Positions 18,282-27,269 of a stretch of 64,000 bases of DNA are shown piece by piece; position 1 is the first letter of the stretch, and every line of letters starts with the position of its first letter. The position numbers and the translations under genes are program-made. Where the stretch lies: contig NZ_JABBGH010000001.1 in assembly GCF_012927305.1 (NCBI RefSeq), positions 372,001 to 436,000 on the forward strand. Reading direction: 5' to 3'. The stretch is from Hymenobacter polaris (GTDB lineage Bacteria > Bacteroidota > Bacteroidia > Cytophagales > Hymenobacteraceae). The notes beneath the pieces were generated by a model. The model did no database searches and was not told where the DNA came from. It saw only the letters and a list, made by a program, of their open reading frames with translations.

Positions 18282-18908
18282 ATGCCTGTTCCTGCTCCCT
18301 GGCTCGACGCCACCACCGCCATTCGCGACCACATGGTGCACTGGCCCGATAACCTGGGCGTGACCGTGCAGCGCACCCTGAGCCAGGACCGCGGCGACGC
18401 CGCCAACGTGACCGAGCTGCACCTGAGCGCCCACACCGGTACCCACGTCGATGCGCCGTTGCACTTTACGAGCGGCGCCGCCGACAGCACCGCCCTCAAC
18501 CTGGGCCACCTGATGGGCCCGGCCACGGTAGTCGCTATCCAGGACCCTAGGGCCATTACGCTGGCCGAGGTGCAGCAGCTCAGCATCAGGCCGGGCGCGC
18601 GGCTGCTGTTCAAAACCCGCATCTCAGACAGCGAGTGGAGCACCGCGCCGTTTCAGCCCGACTTCGTGGCCCTGGATGGCGACGCGGCCCGCTACCTGCG
18701 CGACCAGGGCGTGGTGTGCGTGGGCGTCGATTACCTGTCGGTGGGCAAGGCCGATGCCCACCACGCCCTGCTCGACGCGGGCGTGTGCGTGATTGAGGGC
18801 CTGGCCCTGCAGCGCATTGCGCCCGGCGAGTACGAGCTGCTGTGCCTGCCCCTGAAGATAGTGGGCAGCGACGGCGCCCCCGCGCGGGTACTACTGCGCC
18901 CGCTGTAA
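18282..18908 (+). CDS. Cyclase / kynurenine-formamidase-like metal hydrolase
   Basis: A 208-residue protein of the cyclase family. The metal-binding signature HTGTHVDAPLHF is at about residues 47-58, and GVDYLSVG and a final HxxLL segment are also typical. Known members hydrolyse N-formylkynurenine or related amides and esters. No tryptophan-degradation gene is nearby; instead it lies between the glucosidase and gluconokinase genes, 47 bp after the former. A lactone-opening role between glucose dehydrogenase and gluconokinase is a positional inference only. Confidence 0.8.
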   Translation: MPVPAPWLDATTAIRDHMVHWPDNLGVTVQRTLSQDRGDAANVTELHLSAHTGTHVDAPLHFTSGAADSTALNLGHLMGPATVVAIQDPRAITLAEVQQLSIRPGARLLFKTRISDSEWSTAPFQPDFVALDGDAARYLRDQGVVCVGVDYLSVGKADAHHALLDAGVCVIEGLALQRIAPGEYELLCLPLKIVGSDGAPARVLLRPL

Positions 18909-19010
18909 CCATTTATAAGCTACTGGCTAATAGCTATTAGCTAATGACTTTTATTTCCTCCAATTGTTAAAAAACTAGCAGCCAACAGCCACTAGCCAAC
19001 AGCTAAAACC

Positions 19011-19532
19011 ATGAACCACCCCCTTATTATCCTGATGGGCGTATCGGGTAGCGGCAAGTCCACCATCGGCAAACTGCTGAGCCAGCAGATTAACGTGCCC
19101 TTCTACGATGGCGACGACTTTCACCCCGCCGCCAACAAAGAGAAAATGGCCAGCGGCCAGCCCCTCACCGACGACGACCGGGCGGGCTGGTTGGCCGACC
19201 TGGCCCGGCACCTGGGCGAGTGGGAGCAGCAGGCGGGCGCCATTCTGGCTTGCTCGGCCCTTAAGGAAAGCTACCGCACCACGCTGCAAGCCGGGGCGCA
19301 AGCCCCGCTGCACTGGGTGTTTTTGAGCGGCGACCCGGCCCTGCTGCGCCAGCGCATGGAGCACCGCCAGGGCAGCTACATGCACGCCACCATGCTCGAC
19401 TCGCAGCTTGAAACGCTGGAAGTACCCGCCTACGGCCTGCACCTCGACGTGGCGGCCACCCCGCAGCAGCTGGTAGACCAGATTAAAGCCTGGCTGCCGA
19501 CCGACGTGGCGGCTGCCTCGCCCGGCGCCTAG
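19011..19532 (+). CDS. gntK: Gluconokinase
   Basis: A 173-residue GntK-type kinase with P-loop GVSGSGKST (residues about 10-18), substrate segment FYDGDDFHPAANKEKM, and ACSALKESYR. It phosphorylates gluconate to 6-phosphogluconate, feeding the pentose phosphate or Entner-Doudoroff route. Length is normal. It is the last gene of the glucose-oxidation unit; the 102-bp spacer upstream is AT-rich and made of AGCTA/AGCCAAC-like repeats. Its TAG stop lies within CCTAGG. Confidence 0.93.
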   Translation: MNHPLIILMGVSGSGKSTIGKLLSQQINVPFYDGDDFHPAANKEKMASGQPLTDDDRAGWLADLARHLGEWEQQAGAILACSALKESYRTTLQAGAQAPLHWVFLSGDPALLRQRMEHRQGSYMHATMLDSQLETLEVPAYGLHLDVAATPQQLVDQIKAWLPTDVAAASPGA

Positions 19533-19547
19533 GCCCTAGGCCCCCGC

Positions 19548-20408
19548 CTACCAGAAAGTGCGGCTCACGGCCAGCGTGCCGTAGAAGAACGAGCGGTCGT
19601 CGCCGCCGGTGGGCACGTGCAGCGGCACCAGGTAGCTGGGCGTAGCCGCGAAGCTGAAGCGCCCGGTGCGGTAAGTGACGGGCAGCGAGAACGTGTACCC
19701 TAGGGCTGCGAAGCCCGGTGAAGCTGGCACGTCAAATACGGTTGTGGTGGTGCGCTTGCGCACCTTCACGGTGCTGGTTTTGCCCAGCGAGTTGGCGTAG
19801 AAATGCTGGCTGCCGGCCCCAAATTCTATGGTGGGCTCGAGGGTGAGCGTGTCGTGGGCCAGCACTGGCAGCTGAAACGGATGACTCAGGTCGAAGGTGA
19901 GCACGAAGTCGTTGGTGCCGCCCACAAACCAGTCGGCGCTGGCGCTGGCCGTGGCCAGGTCGAAGAAGTGCGTGACGCTGGCGCTGAGGTCGTTGCGCAG
20001 CGAGGCTTGCACCAGCGCGCTCTCGCCATACACAAATAGGCGCGTATACTCGACCACCCAGTACGTAGCGGAATTGCTGGTAGACTGCCAGCCTAGGGTG
20101 CCCTCGCCAAAGTTGATAAACGGCTCGCTCAAAAACGTATAGGCGTAGGAGTGGTTGAGGTAGCCCGAGGCCAGGAAGCCGCTGGGTGCCTGGTAGGTAA
20201 GCAAGGTGCCGAGGTAACCCCGGTCGTCGGCCGACTGGGGCGCCCGCTGCAAGTACACCGTGCGGTTGGCAGTGCTGAGGGTGGCCGTGAGGCGGGGCAG
20301 GCTAGGGTTAGGCACGAAGGTGCGGCTGGTATCGGCAGGCAGCGGGGCGGCGGCAGTGAGGCTAGGCAGCGGCCCAGCCAGCAGCGCCACCCAAAGCAGG
20401 CAAAGCAT
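19548..20408 (-). CDS. Outer-membrane beta-barrel-like protein, unknown function
   Basis: A 286-residue protein with a signal-like N-terminus (MLCLLWVALLAGPLPSLTAA) and alternating hydrophobic beta strands throughout (YWVVEYTRLFVYGESALVQAS and similar), ending in the aromatic TFW typical of outer membrane proteins. No catalytic motif is visible. It is convergent with gntK, with a 15-bp gap, and is monocistronic. Family not recognised. Confidence 0.65.
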   Translation of the reverse strand: MLCLLWVALLAGPLPSLTAAAPLPADTSRTFVPNPSLPRLTATLSTANRTVYLQRAPQSADDRGYLGTLLTYQAPSGFLASGYLNHSYAYTFLSEPFINFGEGTLGWQSTSNSATYWVVEYTRLFVYGESALVQASLRNDLSASVTHFFDLATASASADWFVGGTNDFVLTFDLSHPFQLPVLAHDTLTLEPTIEFGAGSQHFYANSLGKTSTVKVRKRTTTTVFDVPASPGFAALGYTFSLPVTYRTGRFSFAATPSYLVPLHVPTGGDDRSFFYGTLAVSRTFW

Positions 20409-20643
20409 AAAGAAAGTAGGGGCGGAAAGAAGCTGAAAAGGTGAGCGCTAAGGGATGTGCGCCGCGTGAAGGCCACCACCGCCGCGCGCCGCGCACCGCT
20501 TGGCGCCGCTAAGTTTGGCACAATTGCTGGGCGGCTGCCGGCTTGGACTGCGCCGGAGCCCTAGGGTTTAGTGGAGCTTAAAAACCGCCGATACTGCCGG
20601 AGGCTTGGCGCAAGCCGTGGTTAAGGTGGACATTTGCACCCGT

Positions 20644-22776
20644 ATGAAACTACCTCTTTGGCGCGGCCTGGCCGTTTTAGGGTTGTTGCTGGCCAGCCTG
20701 GGGCCGGCCTGCGCCCAGGCGCCGCTGCTGCGCTCGCTCTCCCTCACGCTCGACACCACGCGCTACACCCTGGGCGAGCAGATGCTGACAGTGGCCGGCG
20801 AGCCGCGCCTGTATTTTTACTACCATCTCGACGACCAGGCGGCCGAGCTGAGTGTGGTGCCTACCGTGCCCGGCCGGCCCCCTAGGCTGCTGCCCTCGCC
20901 CGAGTTTGTGCTGCAAGACTCGCTGGTGCTGGGGGCCAATGGTGAGTACCACGGCACGCTGCGCTTCCGCAACCTCACGGGCTCGCCGTTTGTGCGGCTG
21001 GCCTTTGCCCCGGCGGCCGACTCGGCGGGGGGCGTGGCGCGGGCCCGGCAGGTGGTGAGCTTGCTGCCGCTCACCAACACAGCACTTGATGCGCACCTGA
21101 CTGATAATGAGCTGTATATTGGCGAGGAGCGGGTCATTGAGCTGAGCAGCGACAACATCGCCAACGTGCGGCCCATGGCCGAGTGGACCAAGGGCAAGGA
21201 CATCGACCACAAGCTGGTGCGCGAGAAAAACGGCCTGTTTCTGCACGTGGTGCCCAATAGCCTGGGGCCACACTCATTGGTGCTGCGCGCCCAAACCGAG
21301 CGCCCGCGCCTCGACGACGCCGGCCGCCTTACCTACCAGCTGGCGCCCCTGCGCTTCGATTTTGTAGTGAAAGCCAGCCGCCTGCGCTTCCTCACACCCG
21401 AGCGCAAAGACGTGGTGTACGACGAGGCGGGCCGCACCCAGGGCACCGAGTTTGTGCTCGACGACGGCCACAACTTCGAGCTGCGCCACACCTACCGCAT
21501 CGAGGCCCAGCAGGAGCCCGGCGGCGCCCTCGTGGCCGAGCTGTTTACCCGTAGCTACTTGAGTAACGACCGGGTACTGTGCACCTTGCGCGTGTACAAC
21601 ACGCACCGCCAGAGTGAGGGCTACCTCTTCATCAAGGATGGCGACCTGGCCCGCTATATCACCAACTTCGATATTACGCCCCGCCCGCGCATCGCGGTGC
21701 TAAGCGTGCTGCACCGCGGCGGCGACTGGAGCCAGAACTCCACCGTGAGCCCCGGCGAAACCGTGGACGTGCGCCTGGAGGGCGAGTCGCTGCTCAAGGG
21801 CCGCTACCACTTCGACGGCGCCAACATCATCCCCTCCGACTCGTCCACCCGCTCCGAAAGCGCCGTTATCTACCGCGTGCAGGTGCCTTTGAGCATTGTG
21901 CGCAAGCGCATTGTCATCTTCGATGGCAGCACGCCCACCAGCTTCGGCCTGAACGTGCAGGAAGCCAAGCGGCCCCACCAGCTCAACTTCGTGCAGGTAA
22001 ACTACGGCGCCGGCCCTAGGCCCATCACCCAGCTCAACGGCCCGGTGCTCTACGACAAAACGATTTCCGACGTAGTGTTCAGCTTCAACACCAACGCCAT
22101 CGACGAAAGCGGCAGCCTCTACGGCCGCCAGTACCTGGCCATGGACGTGCGCACCGTGGACGACAAAGGCAACCTTATCGACCAGCGCACGGTGGACCAA
22201 CTGGTTATCTGCCCCGGCGAGGCCTCGCCGCGCTACGCCTACTACCAGGGCAACGACTGCCAGGTGGGCAATTTCAGCCTCAACAGCATCCTGGGCCGCA
22301 AAACCTACGACCTCGACGCCTGGTACCGCATCATTATCACCGTGCGCGACATTGCTGGGCAGTACAGCGAAAAGGGCTACTCGCAGCAGATTGAGCTGGT
22401 GCTGCGCCGCCACATCAGCTTTGATATCAGCGTGAGCTTCCCAGCCGGCTTGCTGCTGAAATCGGTAGACGAGCCTGGCTACGGCAGTTTTAGCGGTATT
22501 AGTTTAGCCACCCTAGCCCAACTCAGCTTCTATGCTCCCGACCGTATCAATAAGTTGCGTCCTTATAAAATAGGCGCGGGTTTTGTAGCGCTCAATGCCT
22601 TTAATTTGGCAGAAAACGCCACTGGTCGCGACTTAGGCTTGGTAGTAATCGGGTCAGTGACACCCATTCGTCCGAATGCAAAGCTGACGTTTCCGCTGTA
22701 TTTAGGAGCGGGTTACCGTTTATCAAAAGGAGATTTATTTTTCTTACTGGGGCCAGGCATTGGCGTATCTTTTTAG
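20644..22776 (+). CDS. Large secreted envelope protein, unknown function
   Basis: Start at ATG 20644, which opens a signal peptide (MKLPLWRGLAVLGLLLAS, ACA cleavage); an in-frame extension to 20605 is unlikely. The 710-residue product is mostly beta-rich and looks like repeated sandwich modules; no enzyme motif is seen. The last 95 residues or so (from about 22490) resemble outer-membrane strands ending GPGIGVSF. In that stretch codon choice shifts toward A/T-ending codons unlike the rest of the gene. It is convergent with the alpha/beta hydrolase. Function not recognised. Confidence 0.6.
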   Translation: MKLPLWRGLAVLGLLLASLGPACAQAPLLRSLSLTLDTTRYTLGEQMLTVAGEPRLYFYYHLDDQAAELSVVPTVPGRPPRLLPSPEFVLQDSLVLGANGEYHGTLRFRNLTGSPFVRLAFAPAADSAGGVARARQVVSLLPLTNTALDAHLTDNELYIGEERVIELSSDNIANVRPMAEWTKGKDIDHKLVREKNGLFLHVVPNSLGPHSLVLRAQTERPRLDDAGRLTYQLAPLRFDFVVKASRLRFLTPERKDVVYDEAGRTQGTEFVLDDGHNFELRHTYRIEAQQEPGGALVAELFTRSYLSNDRVLCTLRVYNTHRQSEGYLFIKDGDLARYITNFDITPRPRIAVLSVLHRGGDWSQNSTVSPGETVDVRLEGESLLKGRYHFDGANIIPSDSSTRSESAVIYRVQVPLSIVRKRIVIFDGSTPTSFGLNVQEAKRPHQLNFVQVNYGAGPRPITQLNGPVLYDKTISDVVFSFNTNAIDESGSLYGRQYLAMDVRTVDDKGNLIDQRTVDQLVICPGEASPRYAYYQGNDCQVGNFSLNSILGRKTYDLDAWYRIIITVRDIAGQYSEKGYSQQIELVLRRHISFDISVSFPAGLLLKSVDEPGYGSFSGISLATLAQLSFYAPDRINKLRPYKIGAGFVALNAFNLAENATGRDLGLVVIGSVTPIRPNAKLTFPLYLGAGYRLSKGDLFFLLGPGIGVSF

Positions 22777-22799
22777 AGGCTAGTCCTGTTGCAAATGCT

Positions 22800-23774
22800 T
22801 TAGCGGGGCAACTGCCCCAGCCACCCTGCTACAACCTGCTGCCACTGCTGCGGGTGGCGGCGCCAGTAGGGCTCGTGGCCCGACCCTAGGAAATCGACGC
22901 GCTGCTTGGGGCCAGCCAGGTGGGCGAAGATGCTGTCGGTTTCGGCGCGCAGCACGCGGCGGTCGGCGGTGCCCCACAGCAGCAGCGTGGGCGTGTTGAT
23001 GCGGCGGGCGTAGGTTTCGGGGTTGAGGCCGTAGGCCCAGAAGCCGTTTTGCACACCGCCCCAAAACAGCAGTAGGTCGGCCACCGGGTACACCGGGGCG
23101 TGCAAGAGGCGAAAACGGTTGATGACGGCCTGGCGCATGGTGCCGTAGGGGCACTCCAGGATGTTGGCCGTGGGGCGCACGCCCAGCTCGGCCTCGGCCC
23201 GCGTGATGGCCGCGGCGCCCATGCTCACGCCGTAGAGCACTAGGGGCTGGGCGGGCCCAGCGCCGGCCCGGCCGCGCAGGTAGCGCACGGCGGCGGCCAC
23301 ATCTTCGGCCTCGCGGTAGCCCACGGTGGTGCGGCTGCCCGCCGAGCCGCCGCTGCCTTCCTCATCTACCAGCAGCACCGCCCAGCCCAGGCTGCGAAAC
23401 GCCGCCGCCTCGTGGCGCAAGTGGCTTTTGCTGCCGCCGTAGCCGTGAAACAGCGCCACCGTGCCTCGCCTCGGCCCTAGTGGCGCGGCATACCAGGCTT
23501 CCAGCAGCCCGTTGAGGCTAGGGAAACGCACCGTTTGAAACGGAAAAGCAGGCAGCGAGTCGTTGCGCGGGCGCGGGGTGGGCAGGCCCGTGAGCGCCAG
23601 CCGCAGCCGCTGCACCGCCGACAGCTGCTCGGGTCGCGGCGCGCGCGGCCCGCTTGCCACAAAGTGGGTAAGCCGCCAGGCCTGCATAAAGGCAATTGCA
23701 TTTAGGCCTACGAATAGCAGCAGGACGAGCACCAGCAGGCGGCGCGACCAGCGGCGGCGGTTGTTAGGTTTCAT
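22800..23774 (-). CDS. Alpha/beta hydrolase, membrane anchored
   Basis: Start at ATG 23774, overlapping the rluE stop (ATGA), which suggests translational coupling; an N-terminal extension of 74 residues in the ORF is Pro/Gly/Arg-rich and not credible. The 324-residue product has an N-terminal membrane helix (LLVLVLLLFVGLNAIAFM), oxyanion segment HGYGGSKS, nucleophile elbow GVSMG, Asp in LLLWGTADRRV and His in GSGHEPY. Substrate unknown. It is the last gene of a four-gene minus-strand operon. Confidence 0.85.
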   Translation of the reverse strand: MKPNNRRRWSRRLLVLVLLLFVGLNAIAFMQAWRLTHFVASGPRAPRPEQLSAVQRLRLALTGLPTPRPRNDSLPAFPFQTVRFPSLNGLLEAWYAAPLGPRRGTVALFHGYGGSKSHLRHEAAAFRSLGWAVLLVDEEGSGGSAGSRTTVGYREAEDVAAAVRYLRGRAGAGPAQPLVLYGVSMGAAAITRAEAELGVRPTANILECPYGTMRQAVINRFRLLHAPVYPVADLLLFWGGVQNGFWAYGLNPETYARRINTPTLLLWGTADRRVLRAETDSIFAHLAGPKQRVDFLGSGHEPYWRRHPQQWQQVVAGWLGQLPR

Positions 23775-24436
23775 CGGGGGCGGAAGGGCCGGCGCTTGGC
23801 TGCCGGCTGGGTGGTGGGGTAGGGGCGCCGGCCCCCCGCCACCGGGCCGGGGGCCGGTGCCTGCCCTAGGCCGCGCAGTGCCTGCACCTCGGCGGCCGTT
23901 AGCTCGCGGTACTGGCCGGGCGCCAGCTCGCCCAGGCTCAGCGGCCCTAGGGCCACCCGCACCAGGCGCAGGCAGGGCAGCCCCACGGCGGCGCACATCT
24001 TGCGCACCTGCCGGTTCATGCCCTGCGAAATCGTGAGTTCCAGCCAGTCGGTGGGGATGGCCGCCCGGTAGCGAATGGGCGGCGTGCGCGGCCAGGGCCC
24101 GGCCGGGTCGGCCGCAGGCAGGGCCTGGGCTTCGGCCGGCAGCGTGAAGCCGTCTTTAATCTGCACGCCCTGGCGCAGCTGCCCTAGGGCCGCCTCGCTC
24201 ACTAAGCCCTCTACTTGGGCGTGGTAGGTTTTGGGCACCTTGAAGCGCGGGTCGCTCAAGCGGTGCTGCAGTTGCTTGTCGTCGGTGAGCAGCAGCAGGC
24301 CCTCGCTGTCGTAGTCGAGCCGCCCCACCGGGTACACGCCCGGCACCGGCACGTAGTCCTTGAGCGTGGCGCGGCCGTGCTCGTCGGTGAACTGCGTGAG
24401 GACTTCGTAAGGCTTGTTGAGGAGCAGGGTGGGCAT
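23771..24436 (-). CDS. rluE: 23S rRNA pseudouridine synthase, RluE-like
   Basis: A 221-residue RsuA/RluE-family enzyme without an S4 domain. It begins LLLNKPYEVLTQFTDEHG, has the catalytic Asp in GRLDYDSEGLLLLT, and MNRQVRKMCAAVG later. RluE modifies one uridine in 23S rRNA domain V. The C-terminal tail is Pro/Arg-rich and probably disordered. It lies 13 bp after the HAD gene and overlaps the hydrolase gene by four bases. Confidence 0.88.
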   Translation of the reverse strand: MPTLLLNKPYEVLTQFTDEHGRATLKDYVPVPGVYPVGRLDYDSEGLLLLTDDKQLQHRLSDPRFKVPKTYHAQVEGLVSEAALGQLRQGVQIKDGFTLPAEAQALPAADPAGPWPRTPPIRYRAAIPTDWLELTISQGMNRQVRKMCAAVGLPCLRLVRVALGPLSLGELAPGQYRELTAAEVQALRGLGQAPAPGPVAGGRRPYPTTQPAAKRRPFRPR

Positions 24437-24449
24437 GAAAAATAGGTGC

Positions 24450-24905
24450 TTACCTGGCGGAAGCTAGTTGCTGTAGCTGTGTTTGAACGGTCATAACCCA
24501 CGCTGTATTAGTGGGTTCAATCTGGACGACAGGAAAGCCAAAACGTTGCCCTTCTAACTCAACGCCCTTTGAGTCGTCTATCAATGCATTAATGCCAAAC
24601 GTTGGGGGATGCTTAGTACTTCGAACCTGCACCTGCTTGTTATGACGCGCCTGATTGATAATGCCATCAGCTCGCAAGCCATACGTCCACAGCATCTTGC
24701 GGATATAGAAAGAGCTGCGGTAAGAGGTTGTGTAAATCCAGACCTCCCAGCCCTGCTGGCGGCAGTAAGCAAATAACTCTTGCACACCCGACCGCAGTAA
24801 CTGGGTGCTCAGCATCCTTTGCAGCAGCGGGTACTTTGCCCGCGCTAGTGGGAAGTCGAAGTCATTGCGGATTAGTGTGTTATCAAGGTCGAACGCAATG
24901 CGCAT
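24450..24905 (-). CDS. HAD-like hydrolase
   Basis: A 151-residue protein starting MRIAFDLDNTLIRND, the HAD motif I with nucleophile Asp, followed by motif II (IYTTS), and acidic motif IV-like NALIDDSKG. The cap is minimal. Substrate unknown; small HAD proteins are usually phosphatases. It is more AT-rich than its neighbours, which may indicate later acquisition. It sits between the VWA-like protein (10 bp) and rluE (13 bp). Confidence 0.8.
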   Translation of the reverse strand: MRIAFDLDNTLIRNDFDFPLARAKYPLLQRMLSTQLLRSGVQELFAYCRQQGWEVWIYTTSYRSSFYIRKMLWTYGLRADGIINQARHNKQVQVRSTKHPPTFGINALIDDSKGVELEGQRFGFPVVQIEPTNTAWVMTVQTQLQQLASAR

Positions 24906-24915
24906 ATCCGTTTTC

Positions 24916-26997
24916 CTACACCCCGCCCTGGTACTTGCGCGTGGCCCACTCGGCGCCGAGCAGTGCCAGCAGCGCGAAGAACAGCCACTTTATGTTTATT
25001 AGCTCTTTGAGGTCTTCCTCGCTGGAAATAACGGGCTTGAAGTTCGCCTTTTCGATAGCTTGCGCTAGTTGGTCGAGTTGGCTAGGGTAGTAAAGGTGGC
25101 CGCCGCTGCGCTCGCTAAGCTGGCGCAGCAGGCGCAGGTCGGCGCGGGTTTCCTGGGCCTCCAGGGGCTGGTTTTGCACCAGTAGCTCGCCGCTGGCGGT
25201 TTGGGGCTGGCCGCCTAGGGTGGCGCGGGCCTGGTAGCGGTAGGTGCCGGCCGGCAGCGCCCCCAGGTGCAGCGGTGCCCCATCGGCGGCGCTGCTGAAG
25301 CCGACGCTGCGCACCGGGCGCCGGGTTGAATCGGTGAGGGTGAGCGTGATTTTCTGGTCGTAGATGCGCTCAAATACCGCGTTGTAGGTTTCGGCGGCCA
25401 GCGTCACGTCGTCCTCGGTGCCGAAGGCGTCCTGGGTGGGGTACACGTCGAGGCGCTTGCGGTTGGCATTCTGGGTCAGCAGCTGCAAGGTACGGCCAAT
25501 GAGGCGGTCGTAGGCCTCGGGGCGGTCCTGGTGGGCGGCGGCCTCGGTGAGGCGCCACTGCCAGGTATTTTCGGCCAGCAGCGTGGCCGTGCGCACGGGT
25601 GCCGCTGCCCCGCTAATGGCCAGCAGCGGCTTCTGAGTGGGCAAGCGGCCCACCTGCTGCCACAGCGCCGCCTCGGTGCCGCCACTCAGGCGCAAGTCGC
25701 CGAAGGGCACCGGTGCGGGCGGGTAGGCGGCAAAGCGTCGCCGCGTTTCCTCGTCGAAGCTGAAGCGCGAAAAGCCGGGGTTGATGAGCGGCGTTACCTC
25801 GTCGGTCTGGGTGCCGCGGGGCTGCACGGCCAGGCCCGTATTCAGCTGGTTATAAGCCCCTAGGTCACTTTGCGCGCCCAGCACGTACAGCACGGGCACC
25901 CGCGCCGCCCGCACCCGCGCTAGCAGCTCCTGCCCGAGGCCGCCGCGGGCCGGCAGCTGGTGCAGCACTGCCACGTCGAAGGTGGCGCTGGCCGGCAGCG
26001 GGGCGCCCACGCCGGCCACGGCCAGCGTGAGGTCGAAGTTGTCGTTGGCCAGGATGGCGGCCCGCAGCGCCTTGAGGTCGGGGTGGGGCGCGGCGCCGGC
26101 CAGCAGCACCCGCAGCTTGCCCTTCACCACGTCGATAAACGCGGTGCGCGCGTTGTTGAGGGTCGTGAACTCGCCCGCCTGGGGGCGCACGCGCACCTCG
26201 TAGCGGCGCCGGCCGGGCGCGGGCGCCAGCAGCTGAAACGCGGTGCGCACCAGTTGCCGCCCGGTGGGCAGCGCCACCACCCGGCTTTGCAGCACCCGCC
26301 CGCCTTCGCGCACTTCCACGGTGGCCGCGCCACCGGCGTAGCCTTCGTAGCTGACTTCCACCTCCAGCGGAAACTTGTTGCCGCTGAACGCTACGCGGTT
26401 GTAGCGTAAGTCGGTCAGGCGCAAGTCCTTTTTGGCAATGCTGTCGCCGAGAGCCACCCCGAAGATGGGCACGCTCGACTCGCCCGGCTGGGGCTGCTGA
26501 CCCTGGTTGACCAGCCCATCGGTGGCCAGCACCACGGCGGCCAGGTTGCGGTCGGCGTTGGCCTCGCGGCTGTCGGCCAGCAGCCGGCCCAGGTCGGTGC
26601 GCGAGGCCGTGAAGCGGAGCGAGTCGGGCGCAGCCTCGGCCTGGGTGAGGGTGCGCGTTTCAACCCGGAAGCCCTTATCGCGCAGGGTGGCGGCCAGCTG
26701 CGGCAGCCCTGCCGTAAGCTGCCCTAGGGCCGGCGCGGGCGTGAAGAGCTTTATGGACTGCGAGTTATCGACGGCTAGCACGACCGTAGGCTGCTCGGTG
26801 TGGGTGGTGCGGGTTTGCACGAAGGGCGCCAGCAGCAGGTAGCATAGGAAGCTCACTACTACGAAGCGCAGTGCCGCTAGCGCGTAGTTGACGCCCCGAC
26901 TCCAGGGCGCCCGCGCCGAGTAGAGCAGCGCCGCGTAGCCCGCGCCCACGGCCAGGCACAGCAGCAAAAACCAGGGAGAATAGGCGGTCGAAAGCAA
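24916..26997 (-). CDS. VWA-like membrane protein
   Basis: A 693-residue protein with two N-terminal membrane helices (about 8-28 and 40-60), a von Willebrand A-like domain starting TVVLAVDNSQS (a DxSxS MIDAS-type motif near residue 78), a glutamine-amidotransferase-like middle region, and a C-terminal helix (WLFFALLALLGAEWATRKY). This resembles the large VWA/BatA-like proteins of Bacteroidota. The function is unknown; a large periplasmic sensor or assembly role is possible. It is the first gene of the four-gene operon. Confidence 0.75.
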   Translation of the reverse strand: MLSTAYSPWFLLLCLAVGAGYAALLYSARAPWSRGVNYALAALRFVVVSFLCYLLLAPFVQTRTTHTEQPTVVLAVDNSQSIKLFTPAPALGQLTAGLPQLAATLRDKGFRVETRTLTQAEAAPDSLRFTASRTDLGRLLADSREANADRNLAAVVLATDGLVNQGQQPQPGESSVPIFGVALGDSIAKKDLRLTDLRYNRVAFSGNKFPLEVEVSYEGYAGGAATVEVREGGRVLQSRVVALPTGRQLVRTAFQLLAPAPGRRRYEVRVRPQAGEFTTLNNARTAFIDVVKGKLRVLLAGAAPHPDLKALRAAILANDNFDLTLAVAGVGAPLPASATFDVAVLHQLPARGGLGQELLARVRAARVPVLYVLGAQSDLGAYNQLNTGLAVQPRGTQTDEVTPLINPGFSRFSFDEETRRRFAAYPPAPVPFGDLRLSGGTEAALWQQVGRLPTQKPLLAISGAAAPVRTATLLAENTWQWRLTEAAAHQDRPEAYDRLIGRTLQLLTQNANRKRLDVYPTQDAFGTEDDVTLAAETYNAVFERIYDQKITLTLTDSTRRPVRSVGFSSAADGAPLHLGALPAGTYRYQARATLGGQPQTASGELLVQNQPLEAQETRADLRLLRQLSERSGGHLYYPSQLDQLAQAIEKANFKPVISSEEDLKELINIKWLFFALLALLGAEWATRKYQGGV

Positions 26998-27144
26998 GGA
27001 GAAGGCAGGTGGCCCGGTGGCCGGCGGTTCGTAGCAAATGTAAGCGCCCCGGCCGCCCTAGGGGCTACGCAGGCGCGGCAGCCTTCCCAACGCCCGCCGC
27101 CGCGTTTTAGTTGAGCGGCCTACTACTACGGCCGAGCTTGCCGC

Positions 27145-27152
27145 TACCTTTG
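27145..27152 (+). promoter_or_regulatory. -7 element of a small structured transcript
   Basis: TACCTTTG matches the TAnnTTTG consensus exactly. It stands about 50 bases ahead of two consecutive hairpins and 118 bases ahead of a 48-codon ORF. A TTG at 27111 is a little too far upstream to be a confident -33 element. Confidence 0.5.
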
Positions 27153-27202
27153 GCCCACCGCACGGTTATCCCGCCTCACCACACGGCTGCCCCTGAAAAG
27201 GC

Positions 27203-27258
27203 GAAGCCCCCGGTGCAGGAACACCGAGGGCTTCTGGAAGTAGGTGGTTGCACACCTA
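27203..27258 (+). other. Two-hairpin structured RNA leader
   Basis: Stem 1 pairs GAAGCCC with GGGCTTC and CGGTG with CACCG (27203-27234, one C-A mismatch). Stem 2 pairs TAGGTG with CACCTA (27241-27246 and 27253-27258). Both lie between the promoter and the small ORF at 27270, with 11 bases between stem 2 and its ATG. No known riboswitch or RNA family was recognised. Confidence 0.5.
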
Positions 27259-27269
27259 ACTCCAATCCC

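Noticed and set aside
18909..19010. AGCTA/AGCCAAC-rich spacer as a regulatory repeat
   Set aside because: The repeats are irregular, similar words occur in other spacers, and no clear operator structure is visible.
22800..23996. 398-codon version of the alpha/beta hydrolase
   Set aside because: The extra N-terminal 74 residues are Pro/Arg/Gly-rich shadow translation of rluE; the ATG at 23774 has a membrane helix.
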